DNA of 61,523 nt, from the NCBI GenBank assembly GCA_900155495.1, contig FTLJ01000697.1:1-61523 (forward strand). Reading direction: 5' to 3'. Below the pieces are notes generated by a model. The model saw only the letters and a program-made list of their open reading frames with translations, was not told the DNA's origin and searched no databases. The position numbers were made by a program, and so were the translations under genes. Positions 23,969 to 34,105 of the stretch are shown here, piece by piece (position 1 is the first letter of the stretch; each line of letters starts with the position of its first letter). The stretch is from Porogramme epimiltina (taxonomy: Eukaryota > Basidiomycota > Agaricomycetes > Polyporales > Polyporaceae).

Positions 23969-24939
23969 ATGGCGACTACTCAAGGACTCGTTTGGCTCAT
24001 AACCGGGTTAGTGGAGCACTTCTTTTCTCTCGTTCGTTCGCATTCTCATAGATATACAGCGCAAACCGTGGCATTGGGCTAGAGCTCGTCAAGCAGCTCC
24101 TCCCTCTCGCAACCAACACTATCGTCGCGGCCAGCCGCGACCCTTCGTCTGCCTCCGAGCTCAAGACACTGGCGAGCGGCGAGAGCACCAAGGGTAGACT
24201 GCACCTGGTGAAGCTCGACGTTGGGAGCACGCCATCTGTCAAGGCAGCTGCCGCTGAGGTGGGGACGCTACTGGGCGGCAGGGGCGTCGACTATCTCTTC
24301 AACAACGCCGGAGTTGTGCGTATCCATATGTCCCTCCGTTCGGCTCGTCAGATTGCTGACTTGTTCACCATTTTCACGGTGGCTAGTCCACTTACGACCA
24401 GGCCTTCGGCATGGATCCAGACGCAATGGACGCGATGTTCCAGACCAACGTGTATGGACCTGCGCGCGTTTCGCAGGCGTTCCTGCCTCTCCTAGAGAGG
24501 AGCGTGAAGAAGACCGTAGTGAACGTGTCGAGCCCCCTTGGGAGCTTTGGTAACGGCGGTGTCGATTTCACTGCCAGCTACTCCATCTCGAAGGCCGCGT
24601 TGAACATGTTGGTGAGACTCTTTTTCCCCCATTCGACGAGACGGTGTATGCTGAATGCTCGGACATGGATGTGGGCAGACATTCAAGCAGGCGAAGGAGA
24701 AGCCAGAATTGACGATAGTTTCTATTGCTCCTGGGTGGCTGAGGACGGGTAAGTTCCTATCTATGACTAACGCTTCAGTTTTCTTACATTCGTAACCGCC
24801 ATGAACAGACCTGGGAGGCCCGAACGCACCTCTTTCCGTTAGTGAGGGGGTCGAGGGGACTCTGAAGGTCGTTAACGGGCTCACGCTCGCCAAGTCTGGC
24901 CGCTTCTTCGACTACACAGGAACAGAAGTTCCATGGTGA
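23969..24939 (+). CDS. Short-chain dehydrogenase/reductase (C-factor/sniffer-like), SDR2
   Basis: Five exons (23969-24006, 24060-24315, 24387-24611, 24679-24748, 24809-24939) give 239 aa. The glycine motif TGANRGIG is split by intron 1. NNAGV ends exon 2, as in the paralogues, and the catalytic YSISK lies in exon 3. Then follow IAPGWLRTDLGG and the family-typical C-terminus SGRFFDYTGTEVPW. The last two exons are exactly 70 and 131 nt, the same as in SDR1 and SDR3. Substrate is unknown; the subgroup reduces carbonyls with NADPH. It is convergent with the membrane-protein gene at 25.4-26.4 kb, an arrangement seen again around SDR3. Confidence 0.92.
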
Positions 24940-25393
24940 ACATCATCCTTCGGTGTTGATTACAACCGGCGATGCGCTCCGGGTGTATGCACCGACAAGA
25001 ACGCTGTAGAGTCTGAGGAGTTAAGCACGTTCTGACGGCTGGATTCATCTATATGTACTATGGGGATACAAGTATTACATGGTAATATAGATACAAAGTT
25101 TCCGGTGATGGATAGCGAGAGGTTGATGTGCAGGAAGGATCGTGTGGCGAGAGACAGCGAGAACTGTCTGGTAAACTGTTGGATAAATGCCCGAGATCGA
25201 TGGCGATAAGCCGCTCTGCGGCCCTCCCAGACAAGTGAGGGTTCAAGGAGTGTGGCAAGTGAACGCATTTCGATGAGAGAATGCTGTGCTAGCCAGGACG
25301 GGTAGTCGGAATATCGATAGCGATATGAATGAATACTAGAACTACGACTTTCCTGCTATCGGAGATGAGCCTGCATGACTAGATTGAGATACG
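24940..25393. other. Convergent 3' region
   Basis: Spacer of 454 bases between the 3' ends of SDR2 (+) and the membrane-protein gene (-). It is relatively AT-rich and shows no coding signal. Confidence 0.4.
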
Positions 25394-26363
25394 TTATACG
25401 TAAAATAGGCTATGCTGAACGACGCTTGGAGGAATGGAGATCCTCAGAAACGGACGGCGGCTCTGGGATGATCCTTCCGGATACATGGTCTGTACTTGTT
25501 GCCACGGGAGCGTTGCCGGTTTCGTCCTTGCTAGAGGAGGAAGAGAGATGGATACTTCTTCTGTGGCTTGGACGTATGAAGGAGGTGCATCTTCCTTACA
25601 CGGCTCCCGAGGGATCTCCGGTTGAGGGCATGAGCACGAGGAGGGACTAAACACGGAGCGTGTAGAGGAGTTCGATCGAGGAGAGGAGTATGGACTACGG
25701 GAGATGGATGTGCCGGCGGGTGAGAGTTCGGGGGAGTCTTGGGAGCATATGGAGAGGCGAGAGGGGTTATAAGGAGTTAGGAGCTGAGAAATATTGTCCT
25801 GATGCTTATAATCAAGACGAGCTCCTTCGACTAGGGGGGTTTCAGCTTGAGTGACGGGAAGCACAAAGTTAGGAAGAGTAAGACTCACAATCACAACGAA
25901 AAGACCCCTTCTGCAACCTCGCGCACCTCCGTCTGCATACCAGCCATGTTGCAAGACCGAGAATGCAAAAGGCTGTAATAACGCCAATGATGCTCCCGAT
26001 GACGATAGGCCTGAGAGATATCGATTCCGAGTCACTGGGGGTCATATTCATGGTAGGCATGCTGTCTGACCATGGGACGCTGCTGGAAGGTGGAATGGTG
26101 TCTTGTGTGTGAAGGGGTGGAGGCGGTTCACCGGCGCCGGAGGACCATATGCCAGTGGATAGAGGGGGGAGGGGGAGGGACGTCGTCTCCGTCGCAATAT
26201 CTTCTCGCAGAGTAGAAGTAGCAGTAACTATCGTGGTCGCTGTCACAGTGACGGTTACTGGAGAGCGACCTGGGGAGGGATTTCTGCATGCGGGAGGGCA
26301 TCCGAGTCGGAGTTCTACTCTTCGTGAAGGAGGAAATACAGAGGGATAGCGTTGGGATGGCAT
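25394..26363 (-). CDS. Single-pass membrane protein A, Ser/Thr/Pro-rich ectodomain
   Basis: Function unknown. Two exons (26363-25889, 25845-25394) join in phase 1 to 308 aa. The protein starts MPSQRYPSVFPPSRR, then has a threonine-rich tract with alternating valine (VTVTVTATT), a Ser/Pro-rich region suited to O-glycosylation, and one strong membrane segment (VIGSIIGVITAFCILGLATW). A basic stop-transfer follows (CRRRC), then a proline/serine-rich cytoplasmic tail with APPSY, a possible adaptor-binding motif. No cleavable signal peptide is obvious; the TM may act as a signal anchor. A longer ATG at 26438 is rejected because the TATA-like element at 26412-26419 lies inside it. The gene is related to protein B at 34106-35393. 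Confidence 0.7.
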
Positions 26364-26411
26364 ACTGAGTGCAGAGAAACGGTAAGCGTATCTGGAGTGC
26401 TCACCAGCGTC

Positions 26412-26419
26412 CTTATATT
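26412..26419 (-). promoter_or_regulatory. TATA-like element of membrane protein A
   Basis: AATATAAG on the minus strand lies about 50 nt upstream of the start at 26363. This favours that ATG over the one at 26438. Confidence 0.4.
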
Positions 26420-27746
26420 CTGCCAAGATGAGGTACACAGGGATAGCATGCGGATGGGCTGTGATGATGCTCGAAGTACTTGGGTTCGGGATACGCCCAC
26501 GGTCTCACAGAGACAGGACAAACCGATGTCGACGCCGTCTATAGGAAACTTCCAACATGCTTCTAAGCATGCTATAGAGAACTGCGGCAACGACAGTGAG
26601 AACTTTTGAATCGGGTTATGATCGGGGAAGATACTTGTAATACAAATACACTGGTATTGGGTTTAAGCGCCGGTAACCAGTAGGTTCTGCGTCCAGCACC
26701 TCTGGTACAGGCGAGATAGCATCAAGTATTCTGTGTGGGGGTACAGCGGTTCAGTGGAGGTGGTGTTGCTGTGCGACGAACAGCGGAATGAGGAGAATGA
26801 CGAATGATTACAAGTGCACCACGGTGGACCGGCATGAATCGAGAGGCATAATAAGACCATCGTGGATACGGATAATTCGTAAGGACTTTCCACAGGTATA
26901 CGCCAATCCATCTAGAAGCATAGAAAGCTGGGTCAGCGATCTAGATGCCGAATATGGCGGATGGAGAGGAGCAAGACGAGTCACGCATGGTTGAAGGGAC
27001 TGATAATCTCCAGAAGTCGTTGCACACTCTCAATAGCAGCTGGTGGTGCTGGTGAGTTGTGCGAGGACCCTCATTTTGTCGACCTTCCGCCAATCCTGCA
27101 ATTACCGGCCGTATTGTAGATCAAGCCCTGCATTACGTATATGGCAGGCCATGTGTGGCCAGCCTCCTTATACGCGGTCGTAAATGGATCCTTGCCATAT
27201 ACCCAGAGGCGATCGAGCCCAACAAATGACGCATAGCTGGGGTAGCCACAAGTGCACAATACTCACATAATACCCTTAATACATCCCTATATGCATCTAG
27301 CACTGCACATCATCCATCGTTCCCACTGCCAATACCCTTGCACCGAGTTGAAAGGATTGTTCGCTTCATTCGGGTGCATTGGATGCATATTTTAGGAGGG
27401 GAGTGAAACGGGATGGCATTCAAAGGTATTGGGGGAACTGGAAGCTGGGGATGATTGATGATTAATGAGGGAGGATACCAAGTTGCCAACGCGAGCTGCG
27501 ACTAGCGGCTGGGAGGATACTGGTCACGTGACCGTTGAATCGCGTCATTATGCCCATCAGTCTGCCCGTTCTCCTCGACTCCCAATACTTGGAGTCTATT
27601 AGAGGTTCGGGGTTGTGCATTGTATACAGACGGGCGCAGCCACGTTGGAGCGCGACTGGATATCATATTGGCCCTTGCTCAGAGTATTCGAATACCATCC
27701 AGTAAGATGTGGCACATCATGATAATTGATTCATCTACAACTCAAG
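26420..27746. other. Intergenic region between membrane protein A and GH10
   Basis: No gene is supported. A minus-strand frame near 27071-27259 contains GLIYNTAG, vaguely like the NNAG region of the SDRs. The rest does not match, and no splice pattern supports it. Confidence 0.35.
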
Positions 27747-29297
27747 TCATTGTCCGCGGAACCCGTCGAGAATGCCATAATAGGCCGGCTTTGGCTCCAA
27801 GTCCTACAGGGAGATTTGAGCATGCTTAAATTGAAGAACAAAAGACTAAAAATGACTGACGTCATTCCACGGACAAGCATCTCCGGTGCCAGGGAAAGTG
27901 CCAGGGATCCACGAGTACTACAAAGAATAGAGTGAGCGACATTTACCCGGAGGACATGTCAGCCCTTCGATACATCTGACACATACCTTGTCTGTAAAGT
28001 CCCACACGGTGACGCCGATACAGCGCTCGACCTCGGCGCACGCACGCACAATGTTCTCGAAGTCACGCCGCTGCTGTGCGAGTCCAACGGCGTCCGGTGG
28101 GAGCGTGTTGAACTTGACGTCGAGCTCCGTAATTGCGACTTCGACGCCGAGCGCAGTGAACTCTTCGAGGTTCTTGCGGATGTCCGTGGGCACCTCCCCT
28201 ACGGTCTCGTGCGCCTGCACGCCGACGCCGTCGAGGGGCACGCCGGCGCGCTTGAGGTCGCGCACCAGGTTCTTCATGGAAGTCGCCTTAGGCCCTAAGC
28301 AGCGCGGGGGTTCCGCAATGTGAGAAGCGTTATGGGAGGCAGTGCGGAGGAACAAACCGGTGCCAGTAATGTTGTACTCGTTGATGTAGAGCTTGGCGTG
28401 AGGGTCTGCTGCGCGCGCAGCATAGAGCGCGATCGGGATATAGGAGGTATTGAGAACTTGGTAAAACTGTGTCTCGCGCCATGTCCCGTCATCGTTGAAT
28501 GGCTCTTGATATCCGCATCATTCGTGACTTGAGATGTTGTGGAATACACGCATCGGCAGACGGCTACTCACCATTGATGACATCCCAGCTGTCTAGAGTA
28601 TGCAAGGGTTAGGGAATAGTGAAGTAGCACAGCGTCAACGCTCACATCTAGGCAAGGTATTCAGGTTGCACTCTAAGAGCGAATTGCATGAGAGCTCACA
28701 TGTCTCCCGCCCAATGATGGACTATGTTGAAGCAATGTTCTCGCACGACCTCCGCAAGCTCAGGCGCTGTCCAGTTGGTGTCGGTCACCCAGTCCGGGAT
28801 ACGCTGGTACCACACACAGTTGTGTCCTAAGAGGGTGATAATTAGACGTTGCAGCGTTGGAGATGCTGTTGAGAGACTCACCGCGCATGAGTTTACCACT
28901 TTGTTTGGCGAGGTTGACGATCTGATCCCCTTGTTCAAACGTGAAGACGCCACGCTCGGGTTCTGTAGAGTTCTGAAATGCTCCATCAGGACAACGCTCA
29001 TGGCAGAAGACGGAAGAACCAAACCCATTTCATGGCCTTCGCGGGAGTAAGTTGGCCGAACATCGCGATGTTGTCCAAGATCGCGAAGTAGGCCTCGTCA
29101 GAGAGCTCGTCGTTATTCGTGGCAGTGCCGAAGTACAGTTTCCGCGCTTGGTGTGCTGCCACGTTTGGTCCGAACTCCAAAGAAGTTGAGGGAGTTGGGA
29201 CTGCGCCATAGGCGGCGGCAGGAAGTGCCGATCCAGCAACCGCGAGGCCGACCAGGGCCAGGAGGATGGCGGCTGAGTACATAGTGGTACTGAGCAT
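27747..29297 (-). CDS. Secreted GH10 endo-1,4-beta-xylanase
   Basis: Cleaves internal beta-1,4 bonds of xylan outside the cell. The model has nine exons: 29297-29025, 28972-28882, 28826-28700, 28647-28646, 28592-28572, 28504-28358, 28294-27987, 27917-27861, 27803-27747. All are in phase and total 360 aa. Signal peptide MLSTTMYSAAILLALVG is followed directly by the GH10 barrel (YFGTATNNDEL); no CBM1 is present. The acid/base Glu172 lies in SWDVINE and the nucleophile Glu277 in ITELDV, 105 residues apart as usual; TVWDFTDKYSW follows. Exon 4 is only two bases long; without it the frame breaks inside the acid/base motif (see findings). It is a partner of the GH3 xylosidase at 6.4-9.0 kb. Confidence 0.92.
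28646..28647 (-). other. Predicted 2-nt micro-exon of the GH10 gene
   Basis: The dinucleotide AT lies between an acceptor (CCTAG) and a donor (GTGAGC). It is flanked by introns of 52 nt (28648-28699) and 53 nt (28593-28645), both of typical size for this genome. Including it restores IYSWDVINE in frame. Among the combinations of visible acceptors and donors tested, only one other, an 8-nt exon with a weaker GTTGAC donor, stays in frame, and it would insert two residues into a conserved block. Confidence 0.7.
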
Positions 29298-30536
29298 CCG
29301 AGGTTCGAGAGGTTGCGGGCGGCTGAGGTTGTAATTAAGTAGTTCTAGTGCATCGCTCAGCGGGAGTCTTCCGGAAGGCCGAGGTCGATTGAACAACGCC
29401 GACGGAGAGTCATACCATCGGCACTGTTACGGCACAACGAGACCACAAGGTCAAAGAGAGTAGAGTTGTGCCGGATGAGGACCGCCGAGGTGCAATGAGA
29501 GCACGCATCGATGTATTGAACAAATTGCGGAAGGAGCGATGGGCGTGCTTCGGGAGACAGGTGACGCAGGGCTAGCGGGCCGCCCTGGAGGTCTTGTAAC
29601 TGGCCCTAGAGGTTGGCAGGATCTAAAGCGCAGGTTCAATGATGAGCATAGGTGTCATGTGAGCTTCCTCGACATGCGTAGTGCGAGTCGTGATTATGCA
29701 CTGAGCGGGTGAGTGTAAGATGTAGTGCTCAGTACGCCGGCAATCCCGGGTGCCGACTCGGGCAGTCTGGCTGTAAGCGCCGGATGACGTAGCGGGTTCA
29801 AATTGTGGCCTCGCTCCTTATGTAATGCCATATTGACCTCTATTTGTACTCCCCCGACCGCTGTCACTGTCCCGGGTCTCAGATCTGTCTTGGTTCTCAT
29901 CGTTATGTCTTCAGAATGACGCGACGAGGGCAGCCTATATACCTCAGATAGCATCGCACCCCATGCACACGCTGTACGCGTGTTTCAATGCTCTTTCGTA
30001 AGCTGGATTTACCCTGGTGACCGAGCAACGTCTAAGCCCGCAATCGGGGCATGTTCTCGTTCTTTAATCTAAAGTGGGGCCGTCCGGTGCGAGATCATTC
30101 CTTATATCTTACAGTCGACTCACAAGAAGATTGGTATAGCTGCAGAAGTTCTGCGCCTCGGCTTTCCGCTCGGGTCATAGTGGGAAAATGTCGTAGATCG
30201 ACGGAAGCCCGACTGGTCATCCTGCGAGCTCTGTGCGACCGTGTTGAATACTGCCTCTAGAAAAGGAGAATTGTTGGGTTTGTAAAACACCCGGTCGGCG
30301 AAAGCACTTCGATCAGGGTACTGTACCCACACACCGGTCGCCGCATTCGTTGGTGTGTGACAAACTCTCTTGTATTCACTTGCCTAGAAGGCTAACCCGG
30401 ACCTGTGGGCTTCCATAAAGGTACGTTGCAAGCAGACAGAGAGGAACTGTCTCAATTAACTCCACGTTACGCCCGGTTCCGTGTACCAGGAGTCCCATGC
30501 GGCGGCCGGACGTTTTGTCATGGGGACAATGGTGGG
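29298..30536. other. Divergent region between GH10 (-) and SDR3 (+)
   Basis: No gene is supported. It holds the promoters of the GH10 xylanase and SDR3. No convincing TATA box was found close to the GH10 start. Confidence 0.35.
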
Positions 30537-30544
30537 ATATAAGA
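30537..30544 (+). promoter_or_regulatory. TATA-like element of SDR3
   Basis: ATATAAGA lies 70-77 nt upstream of the SDR3 start, at a spacing similar to that of the other two SDR genes. Confidence 0.45.
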
Positions 30545-30613
30545 TCCATAGGTTATCTCGCTTCAATACTCTCGACACCCAGTTCATCTGTTGTCACAGC
30601 CCATTCGACTGAC

Positions 30614-31624
30614 ATGCCTTCCGTAACGGAGGAGTACGTGTGGTTTATCACAGGGTACGTTCACAGCATCTTTCGCATCGCAGTACACAAAAGTCATTGA
30701 TGGCGCTCCGTATCACAGTGCCAACCGGGGAATTGGTCTGGAGCTAATCAAACAGCTCCTGCAGAACCCCTCGAACATCATTGTAGCGGGTTGTCGCAAT
30801 CCAGCGAAAGCCACCGCCCTCCATGCACTCTCTGACGGTGTCGGCGGGAAGTTGCGCCTCGTTCCTATAGATGTCACAGACCCCGGATCCGTCCGCGCCG
30901 CTGCCGCGCTTGTCTCCCAGCTTGTCGGAGACAAGGGCATCGACTATCTCATCAACAACGCTGGGGTTGTGAGTGTTGTCATTCTCTTGCCACCGCCAAT
31001 GTCGCCGGTCGCCGTCAGCATGCTCGTTGCACGATTCCTATAGTGACGTATTGACTTCTACCCTCCCAGAACCCTAGCGGCCTAGAGGGGGCCTTTGACC
31101 TCGATTTTGACGCCATGGCTTTCGTCTATCTCACGAACGCAATCGGGCCCGCCTGCGTCTCACAGGAATTCCTCCCCCTCGTTGAACGGAGCGTGAAGCG
31201 GACGATCGTGAACATCAGCAGTACTTTGGGTAGTGTTGGCGCGAGGCACACCGAAGTTTATTCCTCGTACTCCATGACTAAGGCCGCGCTAAACATGCTG
31301 GTGAGTGTACGCGTAGTTCAGCTCCGCAGAACAAGGTCCGAAGTGGGTTCGCCTCTCCTTCAGACGTGTAGGCAGGCCCAGGCACGGCCGGACATCACCT
31401 CCATATGCATTTGCCCTGGATGGTTACCTACCGGTCAGTGCAGTCACTCTCTCTCTTTCTGCCGGTGTCAGAAGTTCATAATTGCCCCCACAGATCTGGG
31501 AGGACCGGACGCCGAGACCCCTGTTCCCGTTGGCGTCAGTGGTATAATAAAGGTCATAGGGACCCTTGGACCCAAGGACTCGGGGTCCTTCTTCAACTAC
31601 CGCGGAGAGAGGCCTCCGTGGTAA
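30614..31624 (+). CDS. Short-chain dehydrogenase/reductase (C-factor/sniffer-like), SDR3
   Basis: Five exons (30614-30654, 30719-30968, 31070-31300, 31364-31433, 31494-31624) give 240 aa in phase. TGANRGIG is formed across intron 1, NNAGV ends exon 2, catalytic YSMTK is in exon 3, and ICPGWLPTDLGG precedes the C-terminus GSFFNYRGERPPW. Exons 4 and 5 are 70 and 131 nt, identical in length to SDR1 and SDR2. The enzyme is predicted to be a cytosolic NAD(P)H carbonyl reductase of unknown substrate. SDR3 is closer to SDR2 than to SDR1 in the glycine motif and the APGW/CPGW-LRT/LPT-DLGG segment. It is convergent with the DUF6593 gene. Confidence 0.92.
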
Positions 31625-32427
31625 GCAAGGGGGGGGCAGTCATTTCCTTAGCTCTTGAAGGAATATGGGGCACCGTCGTCATGTTTTTGGAGCACGAATC
31701 TGGATGAACCGGCACCTTCGATCTTTGTCTCTAGCGAAAGGTGCCTTCTAAGTTGATAATTTTACCAGGCATCATCGCGCTCAAAATTGTGATCAACGAG
31801 TTACTGGTCGATCGCGATTGCGCAGTTTCATGCTTGACTACCAGTGCTGTTCGTGATTATCGCATTGGAGTGACCCTGTATTCGCAGCAAGACTTATAGT
31901 CCCTTTTCAAGAATATAACGGAGGTCTAACAATTTCTATTTATCCGTCTCGTGGAATATCTGAAAAACCTCCTAGAGGGACAGTTCAGTCAGGAATAGCT
32001 ACTTCGTACGAATATTGCGGCCACGAGGCACTTGAGGTAGTTTACTATATGCACTTCTTTCTTGAAAATGATAGTCAGAAACTGGAGTATTCGGCGTCAT
32101 ACACTTTCCGCCAGTATTATAGATGCGGTACTTTGTCCACGTGCACACTTCGAGATTAAAACAATCTCTATTGAGCATAGGATACGAAGACTCCTATCGG
32201 AGCACTTGATTGCAGCACTTTCAACGAGCACAGCTGACGTCATATTGTACCATAGTCCAAGGTTGGCAGTAGCATGTGATGTTTTCCTGTGACAGACCTT
32301 CCACCTCGAAGCCAAGAGAAATGTCAGAATTACAGCACTGGTCGGAAGTGTAAATAAATACATGATGGGGATGTCGATCACATTTCCGGTATAGTCCTCA
32401 CCGGTCAGCGAGCGCGGAGGTCGAAGC
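31625..32427. other. Convergent spacer after SDR3
   Basis: AT-rich region between SDR3 (+) and the DUF6593 gene (-). Open frames at 32062-32292 (+) and 32097-32438 (-) overlap each other. The minus one has a hydrophobic stretch (LPTSAVILTFLLA) but no family match could be recognised, so it is not called. Confidence 0.35.
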
Positions 32428-33096
32428 TTATAGCGCACCAGGCAGACCCGATGGTCCCCAATTCATACTAGAAGCCACCTCCTTCCTTCGGGACGCCTGC
32501 ACTTGTCTCTCTAGAATGATGAACGCGAGTATGACCTCATCCATAATGTCTAAAAGCTCCGGTCGTAGTGCGAGATTTGTGCTCGGGTTGTCAAACTTAT
32601 TCCAGCTTCGTGAGCGTGCGACGACTCGCTCGGTTTGTAGTTCTATGAGCTATACATCGAACCATGGGCGAGGGAGGGGAGGGAAAGAGTCAGCTTGTGA
32701 CTAAGAGTGTTCCTGTCGAGACGAGACGGATGAGTGCTCACGTCAAACCCGCTTGGTTTCCTTCTCCATTCGTACTCCGTCCCGTCCGGTGCGCGCCAAA
32801 ACCTGTCCCTGCGAGCAGCAGTGTCGGCTGTAGTCCACTCCACAAGAGGACAAGCAATCATACTCGGTTAGGATACCCTTCCTCGGCAAGAATTCCTTCA
32901 AATTCTGTACGCGCCCGCGCAATGCGACTTTGGCGGTGAACGACGAGCCGTCGTACATCCCCACTACGCGCTCGCAAGGGTCCCTCACGGTGATGCCGCC
33001 TCCGCTTTTGCTACACTTGTACACCACTGCTCCCGTGGCGGCATCCGTTATCGTCGACTCTGCCGGGTCCCGCGCGCTGAAGACCAGTTTGGACAT
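32428..33096 (-). CDS. DUF6593 / tubby-C-terminal-like domain protein
   Basis: Small intracellular protein of a family expanded in basidiomycetes, biochemical role unknown. Three exons (33096-32864, 32808-32742, 32649-32428) join in phase to 173 aa. The N-terminus SKLVFSARDPAESTITD followed by AVVYK is the usual first strand pair. EDRFWRAPDGTEYEWRR is the central conserved block, and LRPELLDIMDEVILAFIILE is the C-terminal helix characteristic of the family, which folds like the tubby C-terminal domain. No signal peptide or membrane segment is needed for this fold. It lies between SDR3 and membrane protein B. Confidence 0.85.
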
Positions 33097-34105
33097 TAGG
33101 GGTCAGGAGTTCCAGATCAGGTATTAGAGGTCTGAGTGGATAACGCTGTGAGGGCTGGCAGATGATGAACGACGGGCGTAGGGATGACGTCGAAGGCGCG
33201 GTCGAGGTACGTTCGACACCAGTTCTTTATGTGAAGCGGCGAGGTGCGGGGAGAACTGGAAAGCGTATAGGCAGACCCGCTCGAGGCCATACTATGTACA
33301 GGCGCGCGCCCGTCGGCGCGTCGGCCTGACGCTCCCTGATGTGCATTCTTGAGCTTAAGTCTCGCGAGCCCGACTTATCGACTCACATTTAATTTGGGCG
33401 TCGGAGAAGCTCTCGCTAGTGAAGAACCCTATCCGGGGCCCGCCCGCGCGGAGCGGTCTGGGCTCGAGGCTATTTGCGAAGTTTGTTTGCATCGTGGGGG
33501 CTGTACGGGCCTGCGGGGGCGAGAATGGCTAGCGCCGATGGGGAACGAACTTTGCCCCCCCCGCGCGCTGTTGGGTGGAGCAGCGCGGGTGTGGACAGAG
33601 GAACGTCGGCCCTGCAGTTGGGTGTGGGGATTGGGCTGCTGGGCGTGGCGGTGTGCGTGCTCTGTGGGATCATGATATAACTGCGCGCATGAGTGATTGG
33701 ATCCTTGAGAAGACAGAAAGGCGCGGCCATGTGTATGTGGCCACGCCCAATGCTATTTGCGAAGGCGAACGGGATCAATCAACGGCCGGCGGGAAGAACA
33801 GTGTGAGAGGACTTACGTTCTAGGCGAGCGGATGGCCTTCGATGGGCTCCCCGGATGTAATAAGCTTCAGACTTCATGTGATTTTGACATACGAACTGCC
33901 ACTTTGCGGGTTCCAACTTGACAAAAACATCGCAACACTCCACTCTTAGGGAAAACGAAAGAACGAATGTGAGAATTAGAGAAAGCTTTAACAAGAAAAG
34001 AAGGATATATGCTAAGCCGCCCTGCGGACATGTGCACCGACCGCGCTTGCAACCACCCGCGACCGTCCCCTCAGCCGTCCAATCTCGGAACACCCTTGCC
34101 CAACA
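33097..34105. other. Intergenic region with one small doubtful ORF
   Basis: Contains a plus-strand frame at 33474-33680 (68 codons) whose C-terminus is hydrophobic (LGVGIGLLGVAVCVLCGIMI), as in tail-anchored or GPI-type proteins. No upstream exons with good splice sites were found, and the opposite strand is equally open. It is therefore not called a gene. The rest is featureless. Confidence 0.3.

Noticed and set aside
26364..26438. Upstream ATG extending membrane protein A by 25 residues
   Set aside because: The extension overlaps the likely TATA element and a GTGAGC-like donor, and its sequence does not resemble a signal peptide.
33474..33680. Small ORF with hydrophobic C-terminus
   Set aside because: No upstream exon, signal peptide or promoter could be linked to it, and the reverse strand is equally open. 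Mentioned only as doubtful.
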